Source of the DNA: Gallionellaceae bacterium
GTDB lineage: Bacteria; Pseudomonadota; Gammaproteobacteria; Burkholderiales; Gallionellaceae
Assembly: GCA_030834965.1 (NCBI GenBank)
Contig: JAUQWW010000021.1
Span: 1-64,000 of the forward strand
Direction of reading: 5' to 3'
DNA: 64,000 nt
Shown here: one piece after another, positions 42,381-51,741 of the stretch
Numbering within the stretch: the first letter of the stretch is position 1
How the letters are laid out: every line of letters begins with the position of its first letter
Made by a program: the position numbers and the translations under genes
Notes under the pieces: model-generated
Told to the model about the DNA's origin: nothing
What the model saw: the letters and a program-made list of their open reading frames with translations, nothing else
The model's database searches: none

Positions 42381-43710
42381 TGGTCTTGCTGTCTATTGTC
42401 TTCGCTAGTTCCTGCAATGCCTCGGAGATGTTGACCGGATAGGCAGGTGCAGCGGCGGCTCCCGTCATCGCTTCAGGCAGCCTTGCATACCCCGCCAACG
42501 TTTGCTCGCGCAATTCGGCCAGCGGCACAAGAGCGTTGACGCGAATGCCATTGCGCATGACAGGCTGGATGAGTGCTTCTCCGTCATGCGCGTCGCCGTC
42601 TTCCAGCGCCACCACATCTCCGGACATGCGGCCCGCAGCGTCGTAACTGCGATACACCTGCTTCCTGCCCGGCCACGTGGCCTTGCCCTCGGAACGCTTG
42701 CGGCGCGGCTGGCCGGCGTATTCCTGCAGCTTGTAGGCGCAGTCCAGCGCGGGCGCATCGCTGGAAGTGTCCATTGCCGTCCCGACGCCGAAGCCGTCAA
42801 TCGGCGCGCCGGATGAAAGCAGATCATGCAAACGGTATTCATCCAGATTGCCGCTCGCAAAAATGGTGACCTGCTGCAACCCGCCCTCGTCCAGAATGCG
42901 CCGGACATTGCGCGCATGTGCGGCGAGGTCGCCGCTATCCAGGCGCACGCCTTTGATGTGGATGCCTTCGTGTTGAAGTTCTTTGGCAAGGCTGACCACT
43001 TTGCCTGCGGCAGCCTCGGTGTCATAGGTGTCGATCAGCAGGATCGCGTTGGCCGGATGGGAACGCGCAAAATGTTCGAAGGCGGTTGTTTCATCCGTGT
43101 GCGCCTGGATGAACGAGTGCGCCATCGTGCCGAACAGCGGCACGTCATACAGTGCCCCGGCCAGCACGGTGGACGTGCCGGAAAATCCCGCCAGATAGCT
43201 GGCGCGCGCTGCAAGCAGGCCCGCCTCGGCGCCGTGCGCGCGGCGCAGGCCAAAGTCCACCAGCAGCTTGTCCGGCGCGACCAGCACCGAGCGCGCAGCC
43301 TTGGAGGCAATCAGGGTCTCAAAATGCAGCAGGTTGATGATGCGCGACTCGACGAGCTGCGCCTGGGGAATGGGCGCGGTGACGCGCAGGATGGGCTGAC
43401 CGGGAAAGAACGGAGTTCCTTCCGGCATCGCGTGGACATCGCCGCTGAAGCGGAATTGTTCGAGATAGGCAATGACGTGAGGAGGAAAGCGTGAGGAAAG
43501 CCACGTCAGCTCTTCCGGCGAAAACTGCAAGTTCTCGAGAAAATCCAGCACCTGTTCCAATCCGGCTGCGACCAGAAAATTTCTCCCGGGCGGAAGTTTG
43601 CGCACAAAGAATTCAAATACCGCCGTCTCTTCCATCTCATGCTCGAGATAGCTCTGCAGCATCGTGAACTGGTAGAGGTCGCTCAGCAGCGGGCTCGACA
43701 GCGGATTCAT
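42370..43710 (-). CDS. pncB: Nicotinate phosphoribosyltransferase
   Basis: The ATG at 43710 overlaps the stop of the nicotinamidase gene (ATGA); a longer frame of 55 codons is unlikely. The 446-residue protein has SDLYQFTMLQSY, FFVRKLPPGRNFLVAAGL, the catalytic region ASYLAGFSGTSTVLAG, LIDTYDTEAAAGK and IKGVRLDSGDLA, all typical of PncB. It converts nicotinate plus PRPP to nicotinate mononucleotide in NAD salvage. Its end overlaps archease. Confidence 0.95.
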   Translation of the reverse strand: MNPLSSPLLSDLYQFTMLQSYLEHEMEETAVFEFFVRKLPPGRNFLVAAGLEQVLDFLENLQFSPEELTWLSSRFPPHVIAYLEQFRFSGDVHAMPEGTPFFPGQPILRVTAPIPQAQLVESRIINLLHFETLIASKAARSVLVAPDKLLVDFGLRRAHGAEAGLLAARASYLAGFSGTSTVLAGALYDVPLFGTMAHSFIQAHTDETTAFEHFARSHPANAILLIDTYDTEAAAGKVVSLAKELQHEGIHIKGVRLDSGDLAAHARNVRRILDEGGLQQVTIFASGNLDEYRLHDLLSSGAPIDGFGVGTAMDTSSDAPALDCAYKLQEYAGQPRRKRSEGKATWPGRKQVYRSYDAAGRMSGDVVALEDGDAHDGEALIQPVMRNGIRVNALVPLAELREQTLAGYARLPEAMTGAAAAPAYPVNISEALQELAKTIDSKTNGN

Positions 43711-44291
43711 GCAATAATCGCTTCGAATTGAATGGGAGCTGCGCCCAGGCGCACCATTTCCTCCAGCGCACGCACACCGTCTCCCGCTTGCACATCCACC
43801 GCACGCACCGCATCTTCGAGCAGAAATGTCGGGTAATTGTGCAACAAGGCATCCCTCACGGTATTGAGCACGCAATAGTCGGTTGCAAGGCCCCCGACAA
43901 AGACGCGACGGATGCCGGCATTGTGCAGCAGTTCGTTGAGGCCGGTACCCTCAAAGCCGGAATAGGCGTCTTTCATCCATGTGGTGGCCTTGGAAATGAT
44001 GCGTGCATCAGCGGGGAGTTCGAGCGCGGCAGCAAATGCGGCGCCCGGCGTATCAGCAACACAATGCGGCGGCCATGGGCCGCCTTGTTGCAGGAAGGAG
44101 CAATGATCCGGGGAGTGCCAGTCGCGGGTGGCAAAGATCGGCAGCTTCCGGGCATGAAAGGCGGCGATATAGTTGTTGAGCACCGGGATCACTTCATCGC
44201 CCAGCGGCACGGCAAGACTGCCACCGGGCAGAAAATCATTTTGAACATCGACAACGATCAATGCATCACCGGCATTCAGATGAACTTTCAT
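43707..44291 (-). CDS. pncA: Nicotinamidase
   Basis: The ATG at 44291 follows GGAAGG. The 194-residue cysteine hydrolase has the catalytic triad D15 (VVDVQNDF), K101 and C140 (ATDYCVLNTVRDA), and metal ligands D57-x-H59 plus H63 in RDWHSPDH, as in PncA. It deamidates nicotinamide to nicotinate, the substrate of the next gene, with which it overlaps by 4 bp. Confidence 0.95.
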   Translation of the reverse strand: MKVHLNAGDALIVVDVQNDFLPGGSLAVPLGDEVIPVLNNYIAAFHARKLPIFATRDWHSPDHCSFLQQGGPWPPHCVADTPGAAFAAALELPADARIISKATTWMKDAYSGFEGTGLNELLHNAGIRRVFVGGLATDYCVLNTVRDALLHNYPTFLLEDAVRAVDVQAGDGVRALEEMVRLGAAPIQFEAIIA

Positions 44292-44616
44292 GGTGGGCCA
44301 GCCTTCCCTGTGGATCAAGTTTTCCGGGGTGGATCAAGTTTTCAGGGTTCAATGGGCGCTGCACAGGGCGCAGCAACCGCAAACCATTCTACATGCCGCA
44401 ATGATTGGCAAAACATGCTTTCAGATAAGGCGAATCCTTATTTTTCGCCCTGACTCGGAGGATGGCTTCTGCTTCGGAAATTTCAGCAGAATTGCGGCGA
44501 AAAAATTGTTAAACTGAGCTGGAGCCAACAGCCCGATCAAGACTCGGTAACTGAAAGTGAAGCCCGTGTCATTGCAGGTAAGCCGCCTGCAAAACTAACC
44601 TGCTGAACTGCGCATC
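44292..44616. other. Divergent intergenic region with two direct repeats
   Basis: The 325 bp hold two direct copies of a 15-mer (44310-44324 and 44329-44343). No further gene is visible, and no clear promoter could be assigned. Confidence 0.5.
44310..44343 (-). repeat. Two direct repeats upstream of pncA
   Basis: GTGGATCAAGTTTTC is repeated at a 19-bp period, 19-52 bp upstream of pncA. The position and period resemble the repeats at 26416-26451, but the sequences differ. Confidence 0.5.
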
Positions 44617-47600
44617 ATGACCCTAGCTGACTCCTCGAATTCACAGATTTCCGGCAGGCTCTCTCCGACAGGCATTGCGCTGTCCTACGGGATATTTGCC
44701 GCACTGTGGATCGTCATCTCCGGTTACCTGCTGATGCTTACCGTCAGCGATCCACTGCTGCAGAACCGCATCGAGCTGACCAAAGGCCTGGCTTTCGTCG
44801 TCACGACCAGTGCATTGCTGTATCTGCTGCTCAGTCGCTGGCATGCGGCTGTGGAGAACACTGTCGCGCAATCCAACCGCGCTCTTGATGAGTTGAGGCG
44901 GAAAGAGAAAGAGCTGTTCACGCTGTTAAAAGTGAGCCGGGAACTTACCTCCACGCTGGATCTTCATGGCGTGCTGCAAATAACCACTGATCGTGTAACC
45001 GAACTCTCTGAATTGCAGAGCGCCGCGATCTATCTGCTCGACGGAGACGCATTGCGCCTGTGGGCGGCCACGCCTCCGCTGCCGCCTCAGTTTCCCGAGG
45101 CGTTGCGCAATGCGCCGCTTGCCGATCATCCGCATATCCGCAAGGCAATCAGCACGGGCATGCCTGTCTTCGTCCCGGACACGACAAGTACCGATCTCAC
45201 TCCCGCGGAGCGAGCTGTTACCGAACTGCGCGACTTGCGTTCGGTGCTCTACCTTCCACTTCTGGCCGAGACGAAAGTGACGGGCACGCTCATCGTCGCG
45301 TCTGTCTCAGAGACAAAAGCACTCTCCGAGACACAGACCGATCTGTGCCGCACCCTTGCCAACATGGCAGCGCTTGCTGTTGAAAATGCCTGCCTTTACG
45401 AATCCAGCTGCCGCTATGCGGTCGAGCTGGAACAACGGGTTGCCGACTGCGAGGGAGCAGAGAAGGTATTGCGCGCAAGCGAAGATGAACTGAAGAAAAC
45501 TAAGGGGAGATACGACTATGCTACATCCGTCGGCAAAGTTGGAACCTGGGATTGGAACCTTGTTACTGACGACCTCATCTGGAACGATGAAGGATTCCGA
45601 TTTATAGGTCTCATGCCGGGCGCAGTCTCGCCTTCCTATGAATTGTTTATGGAGAAGGTCCATCAGGAGGACAGAAAACTCGTTGATAGCGCCGTGCAAT
45701 CCACCCTGCGCGAAAACAAGCCGTATAGCATTGATTTCAGAATTGTTCTTGAAGGCGGAGTGGAGCGTACATACCATGCGGTCGGGAAAGTTGAATTTGA
45801 TGAAAATGATCAACCCGTCCGGATGCTGGGAACGATGCAGGACATCACCGAACGCAAGCAGATGGAAAATGCCATCCGCCAGGAAAATAATTTCCGCAAG
45901 GATCTGATCAATTCGCTGCCGGGGGCTTTTTACATGCTGGACGCATCGGGACGTTATTTGATGTGGAACAAGCATCTTGAGGATGTACTTCAGCGCAGCG
46001 GCGAAGAGATTTTACATGGCCGTCCCCTGGATTTTTTTGAAGAACCTGATCGCAGCCTGATAAAGGAAAATATCCGTAAGGTGTTTGAAGCCGGCGAGTC
46101 CGCTCTGGAAGCTGCGGTGGTGGCAAAAGACGGCACAAAAACCCCCTATTACCTTACCGGACGACGCATAGAGCGCAATGGCGAACCGGTATTGATCGGC
46201 CTGGGCATCGACATCACCGAACGCAAGCGGGTGGAAGATGCATTGCGGGACAGCGAGACGCTTTATCGCTATATGTTCCAGTCCAATCCTCATCCGATGT
46301 GGGTCTTCGACTTGGAGACCCTGCGCTTTCTGGCGGTTAATGATGCCGCCATTGCTCATTATGGATATAGCCGGGAGCTGTTCCTGAACATGACCATTGA
46401 GGATATTCGGCCGTTGGAGGATATACCGCGGCTAATGCAAAATCTCAACCACCCAGTCGAGGCGGGCATCGACGAAGCCGGAGTCTGGCGGCACCGCAAG
46501 CAGGACGGCACACTCATTGATGTTGAGATCACCTCGCATAGAATGAATTTCGGCGGACGCAATGCAGAATTGGTTCTTGCCCATGATGTCACAGAGCGCA
46601 AGCAGGCAGAGGAACGGGTCCGCAAGCTGGCGCATTTCGATTCGCTCACCGGGCTGCCGAACCGCACTCTGCTCACTGACCGTGTGAGCCAAACCATCAG
46701 CATGGCGCAGCGTAGCCACGGTAAATTGGCCATACTATTTGTTGATCTGGACCACTTCAAGAACATCAACGATACGCTGGGCCACCGCATCGGCGACGGA
46801 TTGCTCGTAGAGGTCGCAAAACGCCTGCAATCCGTGGTGCGCGACGAGGACACCGTTTCACGTTTGGGCGGAGATGAATTCATACTGTTGTTGCCGGGCA
46901 CAGACACCGACGGTGTCGTGCATGTAGCCAGGAAATTGCTGCAGGCAGTCTCTCAGCACTACCTGATTGAACAGCATGAACTGGTCATTACGCCTTCGAT
47001 TGGCATTGCCATGTATCCCAGCGACGGCGAAAATTTCGAGGCGTTGTCCAGGTGTGCAGATATTGCCATGTATCGCGCCAAGCGGGATGGCCGCAACAAT
47101 TTCCGCTTTTTCACCCCGGAAATGCAGGCACGTTCGGCTCGCAATTTGCGGCTTGAGAATGCGCTCCGCCGCGCGCTGGAACGCGGCCAATTGCAACTAC
47201 ATTATCAGCCCCAGATGTCATTGCAGAACGGCCGCATTATCGGCGCTGAAGCATTGTTGCGCTGGCAGCATCCCGATCTGGGCATGGTATCGCCGGCCGA
47301 ATTCATCCCGGTAGCGGAGGATAGCGGCTTGATACTGACCATCGGGGAATGGGTGCTGCGCACTGCCATCCGCCAGTTAAAAACCTGGATGGACAGCGGC
47401 ATCGCGCCGATGATCATTTCCGTCAACCTGTCAGCGGTGCAGTTCCGCGAACCCAGGCTGCTCAAGCTGGTCACGCAGATGCTCAAGGAAGAGGGATTGC
47501 CGCCGCAGTATCTTGAATTGGAACTGACTGAAGGCGTCACCATGAATGACCCGGTCACAGCGGTCAGGGTGATGGATAGGCTGCATGAGCGCGGCATTCG

Positions 47601-47913
47601 CATGTCGATTGACGATTTCGGCACCGGCTACTCGTCGCTGAGCCAGCTCAAGCGCTTCCAGGTCTACAAGCTCAAAATCGACCAATCATTTGTGCGCGAT
47701 GTTGTCGACGACCCGGATGACAAAGCCATCGTCAAAGCCATCATCAACGTGGCCAAGGGACTTGGCCTGCGAACGATAGCCGAAGGCGTGGAAACGCAAG
47801 AGCAGCTGGAATTCCTGCAGGAAAACGGCTGTGACGAAATTCAGGGTTTTCACTACAGCAGACCCATAACCGCGGACCAGTTTGAAACTTTTGTGCGGGG
47901 AATGACTCAATAG
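44617..47913 (+). CDS. Membrane-anchored GAF-PAS-PAS-PAS-GGDEF-EAL protein
   Basis: The 1098-residue protein has two N-terminal helices (about 20-75), a GAF domain (about 105-260), three PAS/PAC units (about 300-415, 425-545, 550-670; each ends with an ITERK-like motif), then a GGDEF domain with intact GGDEF at 751-755 and an EAL domain with EAL at 878-880, plus DDFGTGYSSL. Both catalytic sets are present, so it could make or break c-di-GMP, with direction set by the sensors. It is the second EAL protein here and stands alone. Confidence 0.95.
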   Translation: MTLADSSNSQISGRLSPTGIALSYGIFAALWIVISGYLLMLTVSDPLLQNRIELTKGLAFVVTTSALLYLLLSRWHAAVENTVAQSNRALDELRRKEKELFTLLKVSRELTSTLDLHGVLQITTDRVTELSELQSAAIYLLDGDALRLWAATPPLPPQFPEALRNAPLADHPHIRKAISTGMPVFVPDTTSTDLTPAERAVTELRDLRSVLYLPLLAETKVTGTLIVASVSETKALSETQTDLCRTLANMAALAVENACLYESSCRYAVELEQRVADCEGAEKVLRASEDELKKTKGRYDYATSVGKVGTWDWNLVTDDLIWNDEGFRFIGLMPGAVSPSYELFMEKVHQEDRKLVDSAVQSTLRENKPYSIDFRIVLEGGVERTYHAVGKVEFDENDQPVRMLGTMQDITERKQMENAIRQENNFRKDLINSLPGAFYMLDASGRYLMWNKHLEDVLQRSGEEILHGRPLDFFEEPDRSLIKENIRKVFEAGESALEAAVVAKDGTKTPYYLTGRRIERNGEPVLIGLGIDITERKRVEDALRDSETLYRYMFQSNPHPMWVFDLETLRFLAVNDAAIAHYGYSRELFLNMTIEDIRPLEDIPRLMQNLNHPVEAGIDEAGVWRHRKQDGTLIDVEITSHRMNFGGRNAELVLAHDVTERKQAEERVRKLAHFDSLTGLPNRTLLTDRVSQTISMAQRSHGKLAILFVDLDHFKNINDTLGHRIGDGLLVEVAKRLQSVVRDEDTVSRLGGDEFILLLPGTDTDGVVHVARKLLQAVSQHYLIEQHELVITPSIGIAMYPSDGENFEALSRCADIAMYRAKRDGRNNFRFFTPEMQARSARNLRLENALRRALERGQLQLHYQPQMSLQNGRIIGAEALLRWQHPDLGMVSPAEFIPVAEDSGLILTIGEWVLRTAIRQLKTWMDSGIAPMIISVNLSAVQFREPRLLKLVTQMLKEEGLPPQYLELELTEGVTMNDPVTAVRVMDRLHERGIRMSIDDFGTGYSSLSQLKRFQVYKLKIDQSFVRDVVDDPDDKAIVKAIINVAKGLGLRTIAEGVETQEQLEFLQENGCDEIQGFHYSRPITADQFETFVRGMTQ

Positions 47914-48034
47914 ACCTGTTTAAGGTATTCTTCTGCATGTGCGGCGCTAAACCATGATTCCAACGGCTGTTGCACTCCGAACTTCAATGCGCCGGGGCAT
48001 GCAGCATAAATTTTTCCTGGCCAAATAGAAAATT

Positions 48035-48817
48035 ATGGTAAGTCCATCTGTTCAAGAATCGGGCTGCGCGGCGATAGCCTGCAATAATTGCGGCCTGTAT
48101 CAGCTTTGTTTGCCCATGGGGTTGAACAGCGCAGACACAAGGCTGCTCGACCATTACGTGAAGAGGAAGCGCACCATCAAGCGCGGCCAGGTGCTTTACC
48201 ATGCTGGTGAAGAATTTTCTTACGCATATGCCATTCGCAGCGGTTCAGTCAAAACCAGCATTTCAACCGACGACGGTCGCCTGCAAATTACCGGCTTTCA
48301 CATTCCAGGCGAATTGCTCGGGCTGAACGCAATAGACGAGGGTCGCCACAACTGCGAGGCGGTGGCGCTGGAAACCACCTCGGTATGCGAAATTTCGGTA
48401 AATTGTTTTGAAGAACTGGCGCAGCAAATTCCTTCTGTGCATTATGAAATGCTCAGGATGATGAGCAAAGAGATCAAGCACAATCAGGAGTTGATGCTGC
48501 TGCTCGGGAAAAAGAATGCCGAAGAGCGTCTGGCGACTTACTTGCTATCCCTGTCGCGGCGCTTCGCCATGCGCAATTACTCGTCAACCCAGTTCAATTT
48601 AAGCATGTCGCGCCGCGATATCGGCAGTTATCTGGGTATCGCGGAGGAAACCGTCTGTCGCCTCTTTTCCCGCTTCCAGGAAGAAGGCATGATTACCACC
48701 GAACGCAGGCTGATTACCTTGAAAGATATTAAACGCTTGAGCCGCATTGCACGCGAATTCCATCCTGCTGCCGCTGCGCGGGTCATTCCCTTGACACTGC
48801 CTTCGCATTCCCGCTGA
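48035..48817 (+). CDS. fnr: FNR-type oxygen-sensing transcriptional regulator
   Basis: The 260-residue protein has the 4Fe-4S cysteines C16-x2-C19-x5-C25 plus C118 (ALETTSVCEI), aligning with C20, C23, C29 and C122 of E. coli FNR. The sensor barrel, dimer helix (LLLGKKNAEERLATYLLSLS) and HTH follow. The recognition helix reads EETVCRLFSRF, so the Ser of the usual E-x2-S-R is Cys, which could alter the third base contact. It switches anaerobic genes; the nearby ompW has an FNR-like palindrome. Confidence 0.95.
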   Translation: MVSPSVQESGCAAIACNNCGLYQLCLPMGLNSADTRLLDHYVKRKRTIKRGQVLYHAGEEFSYAYAIRSGSVKTSISTDDGRLQITGFHIPGELLGLNAIDEGRHNCEAVALETTSVCEISVNCFEELAQQIPSVHYEMLRMMSKEIKHNQELMLLLGKKNAEERLATYLLSLSRRFAMRNYSSTQFNLSMSRRDIGSYLGIAEETVCRLFSRFQEEGMITTERRLITLKDIKRLSRIAREFHPAAAARVIPLTLPSHSR

Positions 48818-48916
48818 TTTTTTCCTGAACGCAGTTTCACAAAGCCTCACTGGGGCCGTTCCGCCCGCCCGCTTCCCTCGCATTGATTTTCACTTGTTAC
48901 AAACCAGACAAGAAGA

Positions 48917-48930
48917 TTGACGCGCGTCAG
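48917..48930. promoter_or_regulatory. FNR-like palindrome upstream of ompW
   Basis: TTGACGCGCGTCAG has 5-4-5 geometry (TTGAC, GCGC, GTCAG), close to the FNR consensus TTGAT-N4-ATCAA. It lies about 180 bp before ompW, which is FNR-controlled in E. coli, and 100 bp after fnr. The identical 14-mer GCGTCAGGGTTTTT also occurs at the 26621 palindrome. Confidence 0.6.
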
Positions 48931-49108
48931 GGTTTTTCTGACTAAGACCACATATTCTGTGTGGGAATTAAGGGCGCCTTGGATATCTGCCTTCATCAGG
49001 CATCCCGTCAAATCGACATCAGGAGTGCCAGTTACGTCTGGCCAGTTTGAGGCAAACTGGTCAGAAATATTTTCTATAAACGGCGGCAATTAACTTTCAG
49101 GGGAAATC

Positions 49109-49759
49109 ATGCATAAAAAGGTATTGATGGCTGTGGCAGCAAGTGCGTTGTTTGTTTCATCCAATGTGTTTGCCGAAACTGGCGATTGGATGGTGCGCAT
49201 CCGGGCAGTTCATGTGGATTGGGCAAACGAATCGGATCCAGTGAACGCGCTCGCCGTTCCCGCAAATGGCATTCATCTCGAGAACAAGACGATCCCGGAA
49301 GTGGATATTTCTTATTTCTTCACCAGGAACCTCGCGGCTGAGCTTATCCTGACTGACCCGCAAAAGCACAAGATAAATATAACTCAGAGTGCAGCCGGGG
49401 CTTTCGAAGCGGGTTCCCTGAGGGAGTTGCCGCCTACCCTGACCCTACAATACCACTTCCTGCCGGATGCACAGTTCCGCCCCTATGTCGGCGCCGGCTT
49501 CAATTACACCACTTTTTCGAAAGTGGATCTTGCTCCGCTCAATGCCGTTTCGGGTGGGAACAATACGATAGACAGAGCCAGCTTCGGCGGCGCCCTGCAG
49601 TTGGGATTCGACGTGAAGGTGGGTGCAAATTCCTACATCAACCTTGACGTGAAGAAGCTCTATATCAAGACTGACCTCACCAATAGTGCGCTGGGCAAAC
49701 TCAGCACCATCACGGGCGACCCGGTGCTGATCGGCATCGGTTACGGTTTAAAGTTCTGA
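49109..49759 (+). CDS. ompW: OmpW family outer-membrane protein
   Basis: The 216-residue precursor has a signal peptide (cleavage after NVFA-ET), GDWMVRIRAVHVDW, the LPPTLTLQYHFLPDAQFRPYVG block and a C-terminal Phe (GIGYGLKF), all typical of the eight-stranded OmpW barrel. OmpW forms a small hydrophobic channel and responds to oxygen and iron. CAGGGG precedes the ATG. Confidence 0.95.
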   Translation: MHKKVLMAVAASALFVSSNVFAETGDWMVRIRAVHVDWANESDPVNALAVPANGIHLENKTIPEVDISYFFTRNLAAELILTDPQKHKINITQSAAGAFEAGSLRELPPTLTLQYHFLPDAQFRPYVGAGFNYTTFSKVDLAPLNAVSGGNNTIDRASFGGALQLGFDVKVGANSYINLDVKKLYIKTDLTNSALGKLSTITGDPVLIGIGYGLKF

Positions 49760-49907
49760 TCGCGGATCTGAATGAAGCAAAATGGAAAATGGGGTTGCTC
49801 TCTTGAGCTCATGCGCATTGTCTGATTAGAAATGCGCCCGGTTTATCAAGTCGGGTAACCCCGCCCTTTGGCAAGACAGAATTGTCAGTCCGCAACTGCT
49901 GCAACGC

Positions 49908-50903
49908 TCAATAGCTTTGAATTCTGCTCCTCGTTCTGAGCCATCTGATTAACATAAAAAGCGCTGCCGAAGCCAGCATCAGGCTGATCAGGATAAGCGG
50001 AATAGCCGGATTGTGCCGGACGATCGCAACAATAAATGGTGATTCAATGACATCCTTGAATTGATAGCGCTCACCGTTAATATCGATTTGCGAATGAGGC
50101 GTCTGGCCGGGAGCCAGCAACATCAGGTGCTGCTGTAGACCGCCTTCGGCTGATTGCGACACGAATTGCGCATAGGGCACTCCTGACTGGGTTTTACTTA
50201 ACCCCTGCAACAGCAAACTACCGTTCCCCAAGGATTGGGGCCTGTTTGGCTCCATGCGGAATTCCTGATTATCCGTACCTCGGGTGATAACCACACCGGC
50301 CGGCATCGTTTGGCCGCTCAGCATGACCACCTGGCGACGCCCTGCGTCAAAGATCGCAGGCTCGTTGAAGGCGATTTCCTTGTTGATCTGCCGCCCATCG
50401 GGCTTGGTGAACGACAGTTTTACCTCAGTATCCTGAAGGGAGTTGTCCGGGTAGTAGATGTTTTTCAACGATTCGACCTGTGCCCTGCCCAGCAAGGGCA
50501 GCTCGGTGCCCTGCGCCGTGATCATGGTCCGGCTGGTGCTGGCATAAAAGCCTTCGACCAGGTGCGCAATCATCGTAAACACCAGCGCGATATGGAACAG
50601 CAGTGCTGCACTGGCCTTGAGCCTGCCTGTCTTGATCTCAATCAACCGAATGGCTGTGTCTATAGTGCAGGCAAGCAGGTTGATGCCAAACAGCGAAAAG
50701 GTCACCAGCAGCGCATAGAGCCAGAAATGTTCTCCCCTGACCGGCTGAAAAAAATAATTCAGGTCAAGATGAAAAAAGCTGGGATACAGCTCTGGGTGAC
50801 TGTTCATCACCAGGCTGCCCACGATAAGGTTTACTACCACGATCAGGCACAGTATGAATCCCGCCTGCCGATCGCCCAGTGTACGAATCACGTTAAGTAA
50901 CAT
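49908..50903 (-). CDS. ResB-like cytochrome c biogenesis protein (short form)
   Basis: The ATG at 50903 begins 2 bp after the CcsA stop, and the longer frame overlaps CcsA. The 331-residue protein has three N-terminal helices, a periplasmic beta domain and a final helix, like a ResB/Ccs1 protein, but it is shorter than the usual 450-700 residues. It would work with CcsA to pass haem and reduce cysteines during holocytochrome c assembly (System II). Confidence 0.8.
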   Translation of the reverse strand: MLLNVIRTLGDRQAGFILCLIVVVNLIVGSLVMNSHPELYPSFFHLDLNYFFQPVRGEHFWLYALLVTFSLFGINLLACTIDTAIRLIEIKTGRLKASAALLFHIALVFTMIAHLVEGFYASTSRTMITAQGTELPLLGRAQVESLKNIYYPDNSLQDTEVKLSFTKPDGRQINKEIAFNEPAIFDAGRRQVVMLSGQTMPAGVVITRGTDNQEFRMEPNRPQSLGNGSLLLQGLSKTQSGVPYAQFVSQSAEGGLQQHLMLLAPGQTPHSQIDINGERYQFKDVIESPFIVAIVRHNPAIPLILISLMLASAALFMLIRWLRTRSRIQSY

Positions 50904-50905
50904 AA

Positions 50906-51673
50906 TCAAAACCGGTGTATGGATTGAGAGAAGAAACTGGTGCCGATGAACGCGACCAGGATCATGGCCATGCCGGCGATATACATGGGGATTTTCCAGT
51001 TCCGCAATTTCGGCAATCTGTCGATGTGCAGCAAATTGCCGTAATACAGCCACAGTATTACTGACCAGTGCAATTTCGGGTCCCACATGAAATAGGCGCC
51101 CCACGCAAAATAGCCCCATATCCCGCCGAACAGCATGGCAAGCGTAAAGAAGATAAAGCCGATGCGGTTGATGTCCGTCATTAACAATGAGCGCTCCATC
51201 AGCACAGCATCGTTCCTACGCCACGCCGGAATGGCATAGATCGCGATGACGCCGGCCACGAACCAGAAGGCATAAGCCGCGAAGGATACCGGTATGTGCA
51301 AGGGATACCAGATGGTGTGCAAAAACATCGGCGGAAAACGAATGACATCCACGAAGATAAAAATGACGGATGCAGCTGCCAGCGACAGCACCTGCAGCGT
51401 GATGAATTCCTTGTTGGATAGCTTCTTGCGGTAGATCAGCGCACACACCGCCAGCAATACCGACAATGCGACGAACGACTCGATCTTGTCGGTGAAAGGA
51501 AAAAACTGCTTCATGTACGCACGCGTGGCATAAAAAACCAGGCATGAAATCAGATACAGCTGCAGCGTAATTCTTGCGGCCCTGTGTTGACCAGTAATAG
51601 ACGCTGCGATACTTAAGCCAAGCAGACAGAATGCGATGTAAATGCTTATGGATACGATTAATTGTGATGTCAT
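50906..51673 (-). CDS. ccsA: CcsA-like haem-handling protein (cytochrome c assembly)
   Basis: The start at 51673 gives 255 residues with about eight helices and the tryptophan-rich haem-binding motif WGYFAWGAYFMWDPKLHW (WWD domain) flanked by conserved His. CcsA carries haem across the membrane. The Trp pattern departs slightly from the WGxxWxWDPKETW form, with Lys-Leu-His in place of Lys-Glu-Thr. The ResB-like gene follows at once, forming a minimal System II. Confidence 0.85.
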   Translation of the reverse strand: MTSQLIVSISIYIAFCLLGLSIAASITGQHRAARITLQLYLISCLVFYATRAYMKQFFPFTDKIESFVALSVLLAVCALIYRKKLSNKEFITLQVLSLAAASVIFIFVDVIRFPPMFLHTIWYPLHIPVSFAAYAFWFVAGVIAIYAIPAWRRNDAVLMERSLLMTDINRIGFIFFTLAMLFGGIWGYFAWGAYFMWDPKLHWSVILWLYYGNLLHIDRLPKLRNWKIPMYIAGMAMILVAFIGTSFFSQSIHRF

Positions 51674-51741
51674 GTAATAAGAAATGATGTTGCCATGTTG
51701 TAAGTACTGGAAGCTCGGATATTGCCGGAAAAGCCTGTTTG

